Positions 35,324-44,379 of a stretch of DNA of 64,000 bases are shown in pieces. The stretch's first letter is position 1. Every line of letters starts with the position of its first letter. Source of the DNA: Hymenobacter wooponensis (GTDB taxonomy: Bacteria > Bacteroidota > Bacteroidia > Cytophagales > Hymenobacteraceae); NCBI RefSeq assembly GCF_004745865.1, contig NZ_SRKZ01000004.1, forward strand, positions 434,001-498,000, given 5' to 3'. A program made the position numbers and the translations under genes. Under the pieces are notes generated by a model. The model was not told where the DNA came from. It made no database searches and worked only from the letters and a program-made list of their open reading frames with translations.

Positions 35324-35899
35324 TCAAGCCGGCTGGTTTTCGATTGGCCGCGGGGTGTACACTAGCACGTAGGCTGGCGGGAGGTTCAGGAGCACATGCT
35401 CTTGGTGTACCGGCTGAAAAAACCGCTCAAAGAGCCTGGTATTTAGCAGAGTGTACTGAAATAGGATGAGCTTTCCCGTTGGTTCAAGCACGTGCTGCGT
35501 GTGCTCAAGAATACGCCACCCCAAACGTAGCGGCAACGAGGAAAACGGCAAGCCGCACACCACATAGTCGGGCTGAGGCAGGTCTAGGCGCTGCAAATAG
35601 TCTGGGGTATTCTCAGCCGACCCCTGGATAATGTGCACGTTTGGCTGTCCCTGGTAGCGCTCTTGCAGCAGCTGGCTGAAGCTTTCATTGGTTTCAACTA
35701 ATACCAGCACCGTTTCAGCGCGCCGTCGCTTCATTAGGGCATCAGTGAATACCCCCGTACCGGGCCCGTACTCTACAATGCACCGGGCCTGCGTGAAGTC
35801 AATAGCCTCCATGACTTTCTCAGTTAGCTCGGGTGAGCTTGGCACGAGAGAGCCAACCATGGCGGGATTACGGAAGAACTCTTCGACGAAGGAAGGCAT
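35324..35899 (-). CDS. phospholipid N-methyltransferase-like SAM methyltransferase
   Basis: A class I methyltransferase of about 190 residues: FVEEFFRNPAMVGSLVPSSPELTEKVM at the N-terminus (diagnostic of the PmtA/LigE-like group), SAM motif IVEYGPGTGVFTDAL, VLVETNESFSQLL, and DYVVCGLPFSSLPL (catalytic-motif region). Relatives methylate phosphatidylethanolamine or are annotated as rRNA adenine dimethylase-like. The start at 35899 (MPSFVEEF) fits the group. The next gene upstream encodes a CDP-alcohol phosphatidyltransferase-like protein, which supports a lipid role. Confidence 0.8.
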   Translation of the reverse strand: MPSFVEEFFRNPAMVGSLVPSSPELTEKVMEAIDFTQARCIVEYGPGTGVFTDALMKRRRAETVLVLVETNESFSQLLQERYQGQPNVHIIQGSAENTPDYLQRLDLPQPDYVVCGLPFSSLPLRLGWRILEHTQHVLEPTGKLILFQYTLLNTRLFERFFQPVHQEHVLLNLPPAYVLVYTPRPIENQPA

Positions 35900-36021
35900 G
35901 ATGGAGAAGCGGCTTGGTGGAGTAAGTGCGCCCGCCAGAAAACAGGCTATTTGCGCTTGTACGGCTGATTTATCCTTCGGATTCACCCGACCCTCCTACC
36001 CTTGAGTCAAGCTCAACAGGC

Positions 36022-36537
36022 CTAGCCATTGAGGTACCGATAGCGCCGGATAGCTTTGCCACGCCGAAGTTGGAGGACTTGATACAGCGAAGGCACCTCG
36101 GCGGTCCAGGTTCGTAGCACGCACAGGATGACCACCATCTCCAGGCGACTGAGCACGCCTACCGCTACACACGCTGCAAACAACCCGCCCGCTTGCCCCG
36201 TGAGTAGCAGCTGAACAAGAAAGGCCCGCAGTAGCAGCGCCCACAGTTTGGCCCCCACGGTCTGGAGCGCTTCCTCCTTCCGAAATTTCACATAGCTGAC
36301 CACGTAGGCCAGTGCCTCGAACCACAGCACCACGCCAAGTGCTAGGGCATTATCCGGCAGAAACCTAGGCCACAGGCAAACCGCTCTGCCTGCCCCGCAA
36401 AGCATAAAAACGGTATCCACCCCAGCATTGAGCTGGCGCAGCTTATGCGCGGCTACGCCCAGCCGGCGCGCAACAAAGCCATCGACTATTTCCGTCAGCA
36501 GCCTGGTCCCTACCAGCGCTGCTATTAGCCCACGCAC
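36022..36537 (-). CDS. divergent CDP-alcohol phosphatidyltransferase-like membrane protein
   Basis: A 171-residue hydrophobic protein with several helices. The N-terminal segment EIVDGFVARRLGVAAHKLRQLNAGVDTVF resembles the CDP-OH-P motif D-G-x2-A-R-x8-G-x3-D-x3-D: D-G-x-x-A-R is intact and one downstream Asp is kept, but the Gly and the last Asp are not in register. The start is GTG at 36535-36537, with a stop seven codons upstream, so the usual first helix is missing. It could be an inactive or highly diverged enzyme. It lies upstream of the PmtA-like gene in the same direction (about 120 bp). Confidence 0.5.
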   Translation of the reverse strand: MRGLIAALVGTRLLTEIVDGFVARRLGVAAHKLRQLNAGVDTVFMLCGAGRAVCLWPRFLPDNALALGVVLWFEALAYVVSYVKFRKEEALQTVGAKLWALLLRAFLVQLLLTGQAGGLFAACVAVGVLSRLEMVVILCVLRTWTAEVPSLYQVLQLRRGKAIRRYRYLNG

Positions 36538-36826
36538 TGCCGGAGTAGGCGGCAGTTAGCAAAAACCTAACACAACCAGGCCTAGAGACAGGTGGCTATA
36601 CATGAGTATAAGCGGCAGATGGAGCAGCATGATTCTAGTAGGAATACTGGTGCCCCAAGTTGGCGCTAGGTCTGGTAGTGTATCAGCCAGCTTTTAGCAG
36701 GAACTGTGTTTACACTGCCTTTCCTCGAAACACAATACAACTCCTTATCTGATACTTACATAGTATATTCTTAGACTTCAAAATAGCTACTCCTAAAATA
36801 CAGTAATTGTTGTGCTACATTCAGGC

Positions 36827-38182
36827 ATGCAAAAAACCCTACTCACTATAAAATACATCCTAAAATCTTGCGCAACCCTGCTTCTGCTGAGCAGTGTCCT
36901 TAATGTGCACGCCCAACCAACACCAAGCGCTCCAATTCGGGCGGTGAAGTGCGGGCGCCTACTCGACGTGCGTACTGGCCGCGTATCAGCCAACGGCGTG
37001 GTACTGGTGCAGGGCACCAAGATTCTGCAGGCCGGCGCTAATGTGACGATTCCGGCTGGAGCTGAAGTCATTGACTTGGGGAATGCGCTGGTATTGCCGG
37101 GGCTGATTGACGCCCACACCCACTTACTCCAAAACTACCAACCCGAGCTCGGTGGCGACGACAACAACATGCTCGTGACAGTGACCACCATGAGCACCGC
37201 ACGCCGGGCCCTACTGGGCGCGGCAATGGGACGCGAGGATCTGGAAGCGGGCATTACTACCGTGCGCGACCTAGGTAACAGCGGCCAGAACGGCGACGTG
37301 GCCCTGCGCGACGCCATCAACAAGGGACAAGTAGTAGGGCCACGCATTGTGGCCTCCACCCGTGCCCTATCGGCGGCAGGCGGGCAGTTTGGGGAATTAA
37401 CGCCCGAAGCGCAAGCCCTGGTGGCGCAAGAGTATGTGGCCATCAGTGGCGTGGAGGAAGCCCGCCGGGCCGTGCGCCAAGCCCTCTACGATGGGGCCGA
37501 CTGCATCAAGGTCATTGTGAATACCGACCCACGGGTAGTATCCCTGGCCGAGCTCCAGGTTATTGTGGAGGAAGCTCACCGTGTGGGCAAAACGGTAGCG
37601 GCCCACGCCATCGGCGACGAAGCTACCCGCATGGCCGCCCAAGCTGGGGTTAATTCCATTGAGCATGCCTATACCATCCCCGACGATGTGCTAAAGATGA
37701 TGAAGGCTAGGAATATTTTCCTAGTCCCTACCGACTATCCGGCTGAATTCTACCTCGCTGCGTTTCAGGCCCCAGCCAGCGCTACGCCCGAGCAGCGCCA
37801 AGGCTATGAAAGAGGCGCGCGGGCGTTTGCCGCCAGCAACAACCAGCGCTTGGCTCGGGCCGTGAAAGCGGGCGTGCGCATCGCGGCCGGCTCCGACGAG
37901 TACTACCAACTGCCCGGCAAAACGCGCGGCCAAGCCAGCTTGATGATGTTTCGCGCGTATGCAGCAGCGGGAATGAAGCCACTGGATATCATTCGGGCGG
38001 CTACCCTCAATGGGGCCGAGCTGCTAGGCCTAAAGGACAAGATTGGTGCCCTTGAACCTGGCCTAGCCGCCGACCTCATCGCCGTAGACGGCGACCCACT
38101 GGCCGACATTACCGCCTTGGAAATAGTGCGCTTCGTGATGAAAGGCGGGCAAGTCATCAAACAAGAACCCGCCGCGAAGTAA
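36827..38182 (+). CDS. secreted amidohydrolase family protein
   Basis: A signal peptide (LLTIKYILKSCATLLLLSSV...VHA) leads a 451-residue amidohydrolase. Metal and catalytic blocks are visible: LPGLIDAHTHLLQ (His-x-His), CIKVIVNTDP (position of the carboxylated Lys), KTVAAHAIGDEA, NSIEHAYTIPDD and AAGSDEYYQLPG (Asp). The C-terminus GALEPGLAADLIAVDGDPLADI is typical of the imidazolonepropionase/Xaa-Pro dipeptidase-like group. It should be periplasmic and binuclear-metal dependent, hydrolysing an amide or peptide. The ATG at 36827 is preferred over GTG 36812. Confidence 0.9.
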   Translation: MQKTLLTIKYILKSCATLLLLSSVLNVHAQPTPSAPIRAVKCGRLLDVRTGRVSANGVVLVQGTKILQAGANVTIPAGAEVIDLGNALVLPGLIDAHTHLLQNYQPELGGDDNNMLVTVTTMSTARRALLGAAMGREDLEAGITTVRDLGNSGQNGDVALRDAINKGQVVGPRIVASTRALSAAGGQFGELTPEAQALVAQEYVAISGVEEARRAVRQALYDGADCIKVIVNTDPRVVSLAELQVIVEEAHRVGKTVAAHAIGDEATRMAAQAGVNSIEHAYTIPDDVLKMMKARNIFLVPTDYPAEFYLAAFQAPASATPEQRQGYERGARAFAASNNQRLARAVKAGVRIAAGSDEYYQLPGKTRGQASLMMFRAYAAAGMKPLDIIRAATLNGAELLGLKDKIGALEPGLAADLIAVDGDPLADITALEIVRFVMKGGQVIKQEPAAK

Positions 38183-38302
38183 CCCCCACGATACCCTTTA
38201 GCAGGTAACAGACCTTTGATCTGACAGTGCCCACCTAGCTCTCCTCAGTCTAAAGTAGGGAGTACCTAGATGGGCACTGTTCATTTGACCACAGTCCTCG
38301 CC

Positions 38303-40840
38303 TTACTGCATGAAGCGGGCCAGGTAGGGCGCGGTGCGGCTTTCCTTAGACTTGATGATTTGCGCGGGCGTGCCGGCGGCTACTACGCGGCCGCCCTCGT
38401 CGCCAGCCCCGGGGCCAATGTCCATCACCCAGTCGCTGTTGGCTACCACGCGCATGTCGTGCTCTACTACGATGACGGTGTTGCCGGCTTCGACCAAGCC
38501 ATCGAGCTGAACCAGCAACTTTTCTACGTCGGAGGGGTGTAGGCCAGTGGTGGGCTCATCGAGCACGTAAAGGGAGTTGCCGCGCTGGGCTCGTTGCAGC
38601 TCGGTGGCTAGCTTTATGCGCTGGGCTTCGCCGCCGGAAAGCTCGGTGGCGGGCTGGCCCAGGCGAAGGTAGCCTAGGCCTACTTCGCGCAGCACGGTGA
38701 GGGCGCGCTGCACGGTGGGCTCTTCGTCGAAGAACTCCCAGGCAGCGTCTACGGTCAGGCCCAGCACCTCCGCAATGTTCTTGTCGCGGTAGGTTATATC
38801 CAGGGTTTTGGCGTTGTAGCGGGCACCGTGGCACACGGGGCAAGGCGCGTACACGCTGGGCAGAAACAACAGCTCCACCATCACGAAACCCTCGCCCTGG
38901 CAGTTTTCGCAGCGGCCTTTGGCCACGTTGAAGGAGAACCGGCCAGCATCGTAGCGGCGCTTGCGGGCGGCGGGCGTGGCCGCGAACAGCTTGCGCACGT
39001 GGTCGAAGAGGCCAGTGTACGTAGCCATGTTGGAGCGCGGCGTGCGGCCAATCGGCTTTTGATCCACGCGCACCAGGCGCTTGATGTGCTCTAGGCCACT
39101 CACAATTTGCCCGCCCAACTCTAGCGGCGCCGATTGTTCCAGCGGGTCGCCTTCCTCCTGCTCAGGGGCTACTTCCTGGCCCAGGTGCTCAGCTACCAGT
39201 TCCACCAGTACCTGACTCACGAGGCTTGATTTGCCGGAGCCCGACACGCCCGTTACGGTGGTGAACACGCCCAGCGGAAAGTCCACGTCTAGCTGCTGCA
39301 GATTGTTGCGCGTGACGCCCTGCAGGCGCAGCCAACCGCTGGGTTTGCGCGGGGTGCGGGTTTCTTGCTCCTCTTCCCCATACAAGAAGCGGCGCGTTTG
39401 AGAGGCCGGCACGTCGGCTAGGCCACTCGGCGGTCCGCTGTACAGTATTTTCCCGCCTTGCTCTCCGGCCGCTGGCCCCACGTCCACAAGCCAGTCGGCC
39501 TGCCGAATCACGTCGAGGTTATGCTCCACCACAAACAAAGAATTACCGGCCTGCTTCAGGCTGGCTAAGGCCGCCAGCAGGGCCTCCGTATCGGAAGGGT
39601 GTAGGCCGGCGGAGGGCTCATCCAGCACATACACCACCCCAAACAGGTTGGAGTACAACTGGGTAGCTAACCGCAGCCGCTGCAGCTCCCCCGGCGACAA
39701 GGTGGGAGTGCTGCGCTCCAGCGACAAGTAGCCCAGTCCCAAATCCAACAGCACCGACAGGCGGGCGCACAGATCCGCGGCGATGCGTTGGGCTACAATG
39801 GCCTGTTCGGGGTGCTCGGCATCGTGCTTTTTGCGGCCGGTGGTGGTGCTGTCGGCGTAAGGTTTCAGCAGGGCGGCCACCCGTTTTAGGGGCAGGCCGG
39901 ATAGGTCGGCAATGTCGAGGCCGGCAAACTTCACAGCCAGCGACTCGGGCCGGAGGCGCTTGCCGTGGCAGGCGCGGCACTCAGTGCTGAGCATGTACTG
40001 CAGGGCCCGCTTTTTCATAAGAGGGCTCTGGGTATTGGCAAAGGTGTGCAGCACGTGGCGCTTGGCGCTCGTGAAGGTGCCCATGTAGTTCGGCGGCTCC
40101 TTACGCTTGAGGGCCCGCTGGGTCTCCTCGGGTGAGTAGCCTGGGTATACGGGCACCACGGGCTGCTCCTCGGTGAAGAGGATCCAGTCGCGGTCCTTCT
40201 GGGGCAGGTCGCGCCAGGGCCGGTCCACATCGAAGCCCATGGTCACGAGGATGTCTCGCTGGTTTTGGCCACCCCAGGCTTGGGGCCAGGCGGCAATGGC
40301 CCGCTCCCGTATCGTTAGGGACGGGTCGGGCACCATGCTCTGCTCCGTTACTTCATAAATGCGCCCTAGGCCGTGGCAGGTGGGGCAGGCGCCTTCGGGC
40401 GTGTTGGGCGAGAAGCCTTCAGCATACACAATCGACTGGCCTACGGGGTAGTCACCGGCCCGGGAGTAGAGCATGCGCACCAAGTTAGAAAGCGTGGTGA
40501 CGCTGCCCACCGAGGAGCGCGTGGTGGGCGTACCGCGCTGTTGCTGCAGGGCCACGGCGGGCGGCAGCCCCTCAATGGAATCTACCTCGGGCACCGCCAT
40601 CTGGTGAAACAGCCGGCGCGCGTATGGCGACACCGACTCCAGGTAGCGGCGCTGGGCCTCGGCGTAGAGCGTGCCAAAGGCTAAGCTGGATTTGCCCGAG
40701 CCAGATACGCCGGTAAATACCACCAGCGCGTCACGCGGAATGTCTACCTCCACGTTTTTGAGGTTGTGCTCGCGGGCTCCGCGCACGTGTACGAAGCCAG
40801 TAAAATCAGTGGTAAAGGAGGGGACGGATGATTTCGCCAT
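38303..40840 (-). CDS. UvrA-like ABC ATPase (UvrA2 type)
   Basis: An 845-residue UvrA paralogue with two ABC ATPase halves: GVSGSGKSSLAFGTLYAEAQRR (first Walker A), LSPGELQRLRLATQL (first signature), GVSGSGKSSLVSQVL (second Walker A) and LSGGEAQRIKLATEL (second signature), each followed by LDEPsaGLHPSD. Zinc sites appear as CPTCHGLG, CRACHGKR and CENCQGEG...CPVCHGARYN. It is about 100 residues shorter than housekeeping UvrA, as in class II UvrA2 proteins that lack the UvrB-interaction region and are linked to drug or DNA-damage tolerance. A decayed partial copy lies at 42678-42824. Confidence 0.9.
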   Translation of the reverse strand: MAKSSVPSFTTDFTGFVHVRGAREHNLKNVEVDIPRDALVVFTGVSGSGKSSLAFGTLYAEAQRRYLESVSPYARRLFHQMAVPEVDSIEGLPPAVALQQQRGTPTTRSSVGSVTTLSNLVRMLYSRAGDYPVGQSIVYAEGFSPNTPEGACPTCHGLGRIYEVTEQSMVPDPSLTIRERAIAAWPQAWGGQNQRDILVTMGFDVDRPWRDLPQKDRDWILFTEEQPVVPVYPGYSPEETQRALKRKEPPNYMGTFTSAKRHVLHTFANTQSPLMKKRALQYMLSTECRACHGKRLRPESLAVKFAGLDIADLSGLPLKRVAALLKPYADSTTTGRKKHDAEHPEQAIVAQRIAADLCARLSVLLDLGLGYLSLERSTPTLSPGELQRLRLATQLYSNLFGVVYVLDEPSAGLHPSDTEALLAALASLKQAGNSLFVVEHNLDVIRQADWLVDVGPAAGEQGGKILYSGPPSGLADVPASQTRRFLYGEEEQETRTPRKPSGWLRLQGVTRNNLQQLDVDFPLGVFTTVTGVSGSGKSSLVSQVLVELVAEHLGQEVAPEQEEGDPLEQSAPLELGGQIVSGLEHIKRLVRVDQKPIGRTPRSNMATYTGLFDHVRKLFAATPAARKRRYDAGRFSFNVAKGRCENCQGEGFVMVELLFLPSVYAPCPVCHGARYNAKTLDITYRDKNIAEVLGLTVDAAWEFFDEEPTVQRALTVLREVGLGYLRLGQPATELSGGEAQRIKLATELQRAQRGNSLYVLDEPTTGLHPSDVEKLLVQLDGLVEAGNTVIVVEHDMRVVANSDWVMDIGPGAGDEGGRVVAAGTPAQIIKSKESRTAPYLARFMQ

Positions 40841-41110
40841 GTAGGAAGTTTAGGCCAGAAAGCAGTAAACAGAGCAGGTATAGCTCCCATACGTATCTGG
40901 CGCGGCCCCATCCAAAACTCACGCAGAAAACCAGCCATAACTCCGTGCTCTACGCTTATTACATGCCTGCTTCGAGCCGACGCTTAGTTGGGTCAAATAC
41001 GTGGTTTTAACGGCGCATAATAGGTATTAATTCAGAATAGACGGGAGCCAGACAACGTATACATGGGCTTTACAAACTGTCTTCTTTCCACCCAAGTACC
41101 CTCCCCTCCT

Positions 41111-42400
41111 ATGCCTGCTCCCACCCTTTCCACCCCCACAACATCAGGTAACCAAGCCTTTTCCTCCAGCTTCGACGTAGCCCGCATCCGGGAAGATTTT
41201 CCGGCCCTGCACCAACAGGTAAATGGGCAGCCCCTCATCTACCTAGACAGCGCCGCCTCCTGTCACAAGCCGCATGTGCTGGTGGAGCGCCTGCAGCAGC
41301 TGTACCTGGAGCAATACGCCAAGCCGCAGGAAAACCACCCGATGAGCGTGGCTATTACCGAGCAGTTGGAGAATACCCGCCAGCAGGTAGCCGACCTAAT
41401 TAACTGCTCGAAGGATGAGGTGGTGTTCGTGCGCGGCTGTACCGAAGGCATCAACCTAATTGCCACCTGCCTTGAGCGCGCCATTCTGCAACCCGGCGAC
41501 GAGGTAATCATCACGATGATGGCCCACCACTCCAACTACCTGCCCTGGGAAATGGCCTGCAACCAAACCAAGGCCAACCTGAAAGTACTGCCCATCACGG
41601 CCAGTGGCGAAATCGACCTAAACCAGTTGCAGGATGCCATTACGGATAACACTCGCCTTATTGCCGTTGAGCATTCTTCCCACGTGCTGGGCACCATTAA
41701 CCCCATCAAGCAAATTGTAGAAATGGCGCATCAGCGAGGCATTCCCGTGCTGGTAGATGGCGCCCAGGCCGCGCCCCACATGCCCGTGGATATGCAGGAG
41801 CTAGGCTGCGATTTTTACACCTTCTCGGGCCACAAAATGGGCGGGCCCAGCGGCGTAGGTGTGCTGTATGGCCATAAGCAGTGGCTTGATAAACTTCCTC
41901 CCTACCAATTAGGCGAAGAGATGGTGGATAAAGTAAGCATCACTCGCACGCCCTCCACGCGAGAGTCCTCCTTCAAATCAGCCCCGCAACGTTTTGAAGG
42001 CGGCACGCAAGCTTTCGTGGAAATTATCGCCTTCAGTTCCGTTATCGACTATCTGCGGAGCATTGGCCGCCAGGAATCTGCCGACTACGAGCAGGCCTTA
42101 CTGGAGTACGCCCTGGGCAAGATGGAGGCCGTAGACCGGGTCCAGATCATAGGCAGCGCGCCTGAAAAAGAGCCGCTGATTTCGTTTACGCTTGATGGCA
42201 TTGAGGCGAAGAAAGCCGAAAGCTGGTTCAACGAAAACACCGGCATTGCCCTTCGGGCCGGAGAGCTCAGCGCCCAGCCCCTAATGAAGTCTCTAGGCCT
42301 AGAAGGTGTCCTGCGTATCTCGCTGAGCTTCTTCAACACGCCTCAGGAAATTGACCAGTTTATGGCGGCGCTGGATGAGTGCATTCGGGCCAAGGGCTAA
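41111..42400 (+). CDS. SufS-like class V aminotransferase lacking the catalytic cysteine
   Basis: The fold and PLP site are those of cysteine desulfurase SufS: FPALHQQVNGQPLIYLDSAAS, FVRGCTEGINL, MMAHHSNYLPWEMAC (the stacking His), PVLVDGAQAAPH and the PLP lysine in TFSGHKMGGPSGVGVLYG. In SufS the active-site Cys lies in RxGHHCAxPLM; here that segment reads RAGELSAQPLMKSLG, with AGC (Ser) at the Cys position and GHH replaced by GEL. A normal persulfide mechanism is therefore unlikely, and another PLP reaction such as a lyase or epimerase is possible. ATG 41111 is preferred over 41063. No suf genes are adjacent. Confidence 0.85.
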   Translation: MPAPTLSTPTTSGNQAFSSSFDVARIREDFPALHQQVNGQPLIYLDSAASCHKPHVLVERLQQLYLEQYAKPQENHPMSVAITEQLENTRQQVADLINCSKDEVVFVRGCTEGINLIATCLERAILQPGDEVIITMMAHHSNYLPWEMACNQTKANLKVLPITASGEIDLNQLQDAITDNTRLIAVEHSSHVLGTINPIKQIVEMAHQRGIPVLVDGAQAAPHMPVDMQELGCDFYTFSGHKMGGPSGVGVLYGHKQWLDKLPPYQLGEEMVDKVSITRTPSTRESSFKSAPQRFEGGTQAFVEIIAFSSVIDYLRSIGRQESADYEQALLEYALGKMEAVDRVQIIGSAPEKEPLISFTLDGIEAKKAESWFNENTGIALRAGELSAQPLMKSLGLEGVLRISLSFFNTPQEIDQFMAALDECIRAKG

Positions 42401-42430
42401 CGAGGCTATCCGGCGGCAGACCCTAGCCGC

Positions 42431-42612
42431 ACCAAACACCGGAGTTTATGCAGTAGCGTAGGCCACTAGGCTCGGGCCCGTCGGGAAAACGTAGCCTAGG
42501 TGGCTGCTACACACGTTGCACAGGGCCTTGATGGGCTGCAGGTGGTGGCTGTCATCGAAGGCATACCGGATGACGCTCTTGGTGCGCGGCTGCGTGAAGC
42601 TAGGCTACTCTG
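42431..42612 (-). pseudogene. decayed partial copy of msrB
   Basis: This segment aligns along its whole length with 44426-44608 inside msrB, at roughly four-fifths identity, including gcagtagcgtaggccact and tcgggcccgtcggg. It corresponds to about residues 84-143 of MsrB (Zn and Cys region) in the same orientation, with small indels that break the frame. It cannot encode an enzyme. Confidence 0.8.
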
Positions 42613-42677
42613 AACAGGCCGTATTAGGCCCAACCCTTCTGCGCATACAAGCTAACTGGCCTAGGAGGAGCCGCTGG

Positions 42678-42824
42678 CCTGGGAGTAAGAGCATGCACAC
42701 TAGGTTACAAAATGTGGTGACGCTACCCATTGAAGAGTGCGTGGTGGCCGTACCGCACTGCTGCAGAGCCATGGCCCGGGTAGCCCCTAAATTGAATTGA
42801 TTTCGAACACCGCCATCTAATAAA
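42678..42824 (-). pseudogene. decayed partial copy of the UvrA-like gene
   Basis: It aligns with 40458-40612 of the UvrA-like gene (about residues 77-127, around the VALQQQRGTPTTRSSVGSV region), with several small deletions. Shared anchors include gggagta-gagcatgc, gtggtgacgct and aacaccgccatct/gcaccgccatct. Same orientation as the parent. Confidence 0.75.
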
Positions 42825-42890
42825 GACTTTGGCTCCTTGGACGAATCAGTTTTCAGGAAGCAAATATTTTTAGTTAGTACTACCCATGCT

Positions 42891-42923
42891 ATTGTGTGAG
42901 TTGACTCAGGTCTGGTTTCTTTG
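42891..42923 (+). promoter_or_regulatory. promoter candidate for the lipoprotein gene
   Basis: ATTG at 42891-42894 and TTTCTTTG at 42916-42923, with a 21-nt gap, resemble the Bacteroidota TTTG / TAnnTTTG arrangement with one mismatch in the -7 box. It is about 114 bp before the ATG at 43037. Confidence 0.35.
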
Positions 42924-43036
42924 CACAGTTAAATTTGATACTCCCCTTCACTTAAGGCCAAATCAGGTTCAATAAATCTCGAATTTGGCCGCAATATTCC
43001 TAAATCCTTCTCTTTCCTCTTTCTATTGTATTTGAC

Positions 43037-44344
43037 ATGATCCAACGTTTACTTGTTTTATTTCTATTATTAGGCTTGTTTTCAGCGTGTGAATCAGAAA
43101 AAAAAGAAGACCCTATCCCCGTCATTATCACGGATAGCATTACCCTGAATGAGCTGCAAATGCAAGGGGACAGTGTGGCTAATCTGACTTGGTCGGCACT
43201 GAATAATCCGGACTTTGTGGAGTACCGCGTAATTCGGAAGGAAGACCCCACCGAGCCGACCTCCGAGGCCGGTACTTCTCACATCAAGGCGCAGTTTATT
43301 GGCCGCCACCGCGACTGGAATGTGCCGTACACTGGCTACGTGCAGTACCAAGTACTTGGGGTGCTCTCGTCGGGCCGAATCATTGAAAGTAATGTGGTGA
43401 CCTACCGGCGGCCGGGAGTACAGAGCCTGAATGCATATATAACCGACGTGCAGTTTGATAGCCAAAACCGAGACCTATACTTCTTCGGCAAGCAAGGCGA
43501 CATCCGGAAGTTTAGCCTGAGTAGCGGCAAGGTTACCCAATCGGTGCAAATAGGCCAGAACATTGGGTTTTGCAGCTTTGGCACGTACCAAGGGCGGCAG
43601 GAGTTGTACGTGCCCTGCGCCGACGGTCAGATTCTTATCTACGATGCCGCTACCTTAACCAAACTCGATGAGCTGACCACCAACATGGGTCCGCTTACCG
43701 ATGTGCTAGCCAGCAATAACCAGCTGTTTGTGTCCAGCACGTACTACGCGGGCAGCGCCTTGCAAACCTTCAGCCGGGCCACCAAAGCCCGGATTTCCTT
43801 TGCGGGTTCGTTGGCGTGGAGCAACATGCGGCTAAAGAAAGTACCGGGCACAACTACGGAGTTTATTGGTGTGAGCCTTAGCATTTCTCCCGTCGATCAG
43901 GACTACTATCGTTTCTCGGCGGCGGGCTTCTACCAGTCTTTCTATGACGATAGGTACCACGGCGACTATCCCCTGGATGCGTTGCTGTTCGAGTTTTCTC
44001 CCACGGGGGAACAGTATGCCACTGGCTCGGAGGGCGCCCTCTACCGCCGCGACATGACCCACTTAACAAATCTACCCCGTAGCGGCAACTACACCTTTAC
44101 CTGCTACGGCTTCGACCCGGCCGCTCAAATGCTGTACGCCGGCACCTCAGCCAAAACCATTGAGGCCATATCCTTGAACGGCTACCGCCGCGTGAAATCG
44201 CAGAAGACGCGCCTCTACCCCGTAAAGCTGTTTCAGGATGGCAACAATGGCTTTATCAGCGTAAGCTCCACCTACCGCCCCGACAACTATTACTACGGCG
44301 GCACTGCGTCTCTGGCCAAAATTGCCGTGGAGCGCTTCAACTAG
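43037..44344 (+). CDS. lipoprotein with a beta-propeller-like domain
   Basis: Signal peptide with lipobox LFSAC (Cys18), then an acidic/Lys linker. Residues ~35-130 look like a fibronectin-type fold (LTWSALNNPDFVEYRVIRKED). The remainder consists of repeated four-strand units (DLYFFGKQGDIRKFSLSSGKV; ELYVPCADGQILIYDAATLTKLDEL; LLFEFSPTGEQYATGSEGALYRR; MLYAGTSAKTIEAISLNGY), as in WD40/YVTN-type propellers. It is likely anchored to the outer membrane or exposed at the surface; the ligand is unknown. No catalytic motif was seen. Confidence 0.7.
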   Translation: MIQRLLVLFLLLGLFSACESEKKEDPIPVIITDSITLNELQMQGDSVANLTWSALNNPDFVEYRVIRKEDPTEPTSEAGTSHIKAQFIGRHRDWNVPYTGYVQYQVLGVLSSGRIIESNVVTYRRPGVQSLNAYITDVQFDSQNRDLYFFGKQGDIRKFSLSSGKVTQSVQIGQNIGFCSFGTYQGRQELYVPCADGQILIYDAATLTKLDELTTNMGPLTDVLASNNQLFVSSTYYAGSALQTFSRATKARISFAGSLAWSNMRLKKVPGTTTEFIGVSLSISPVDQDYYRFSAAGFYQSFYDDRYHGDYPLDALLFEFSPTGEQYATGSEGALYRRDMTHLTNLPRSGNYTFTCYGFDPAAQMLYAGTSAKTIEAISLNGYRRVKSQKTRLYPVKLFQDGNNGFISVSSTYRPDNYYYGGTASLAKIAVERFN

Positions 44345-44379
44345 GGATTATCGGAAGCAATGTTGGCTTGCGCTAGCCC

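Noticed and set aside
42516..42800. 94-codon plus-strand frame before the lipoprotein
   Set aside because: It runs antisense through the msrB and uvrA relics and has no homology in its own frame.
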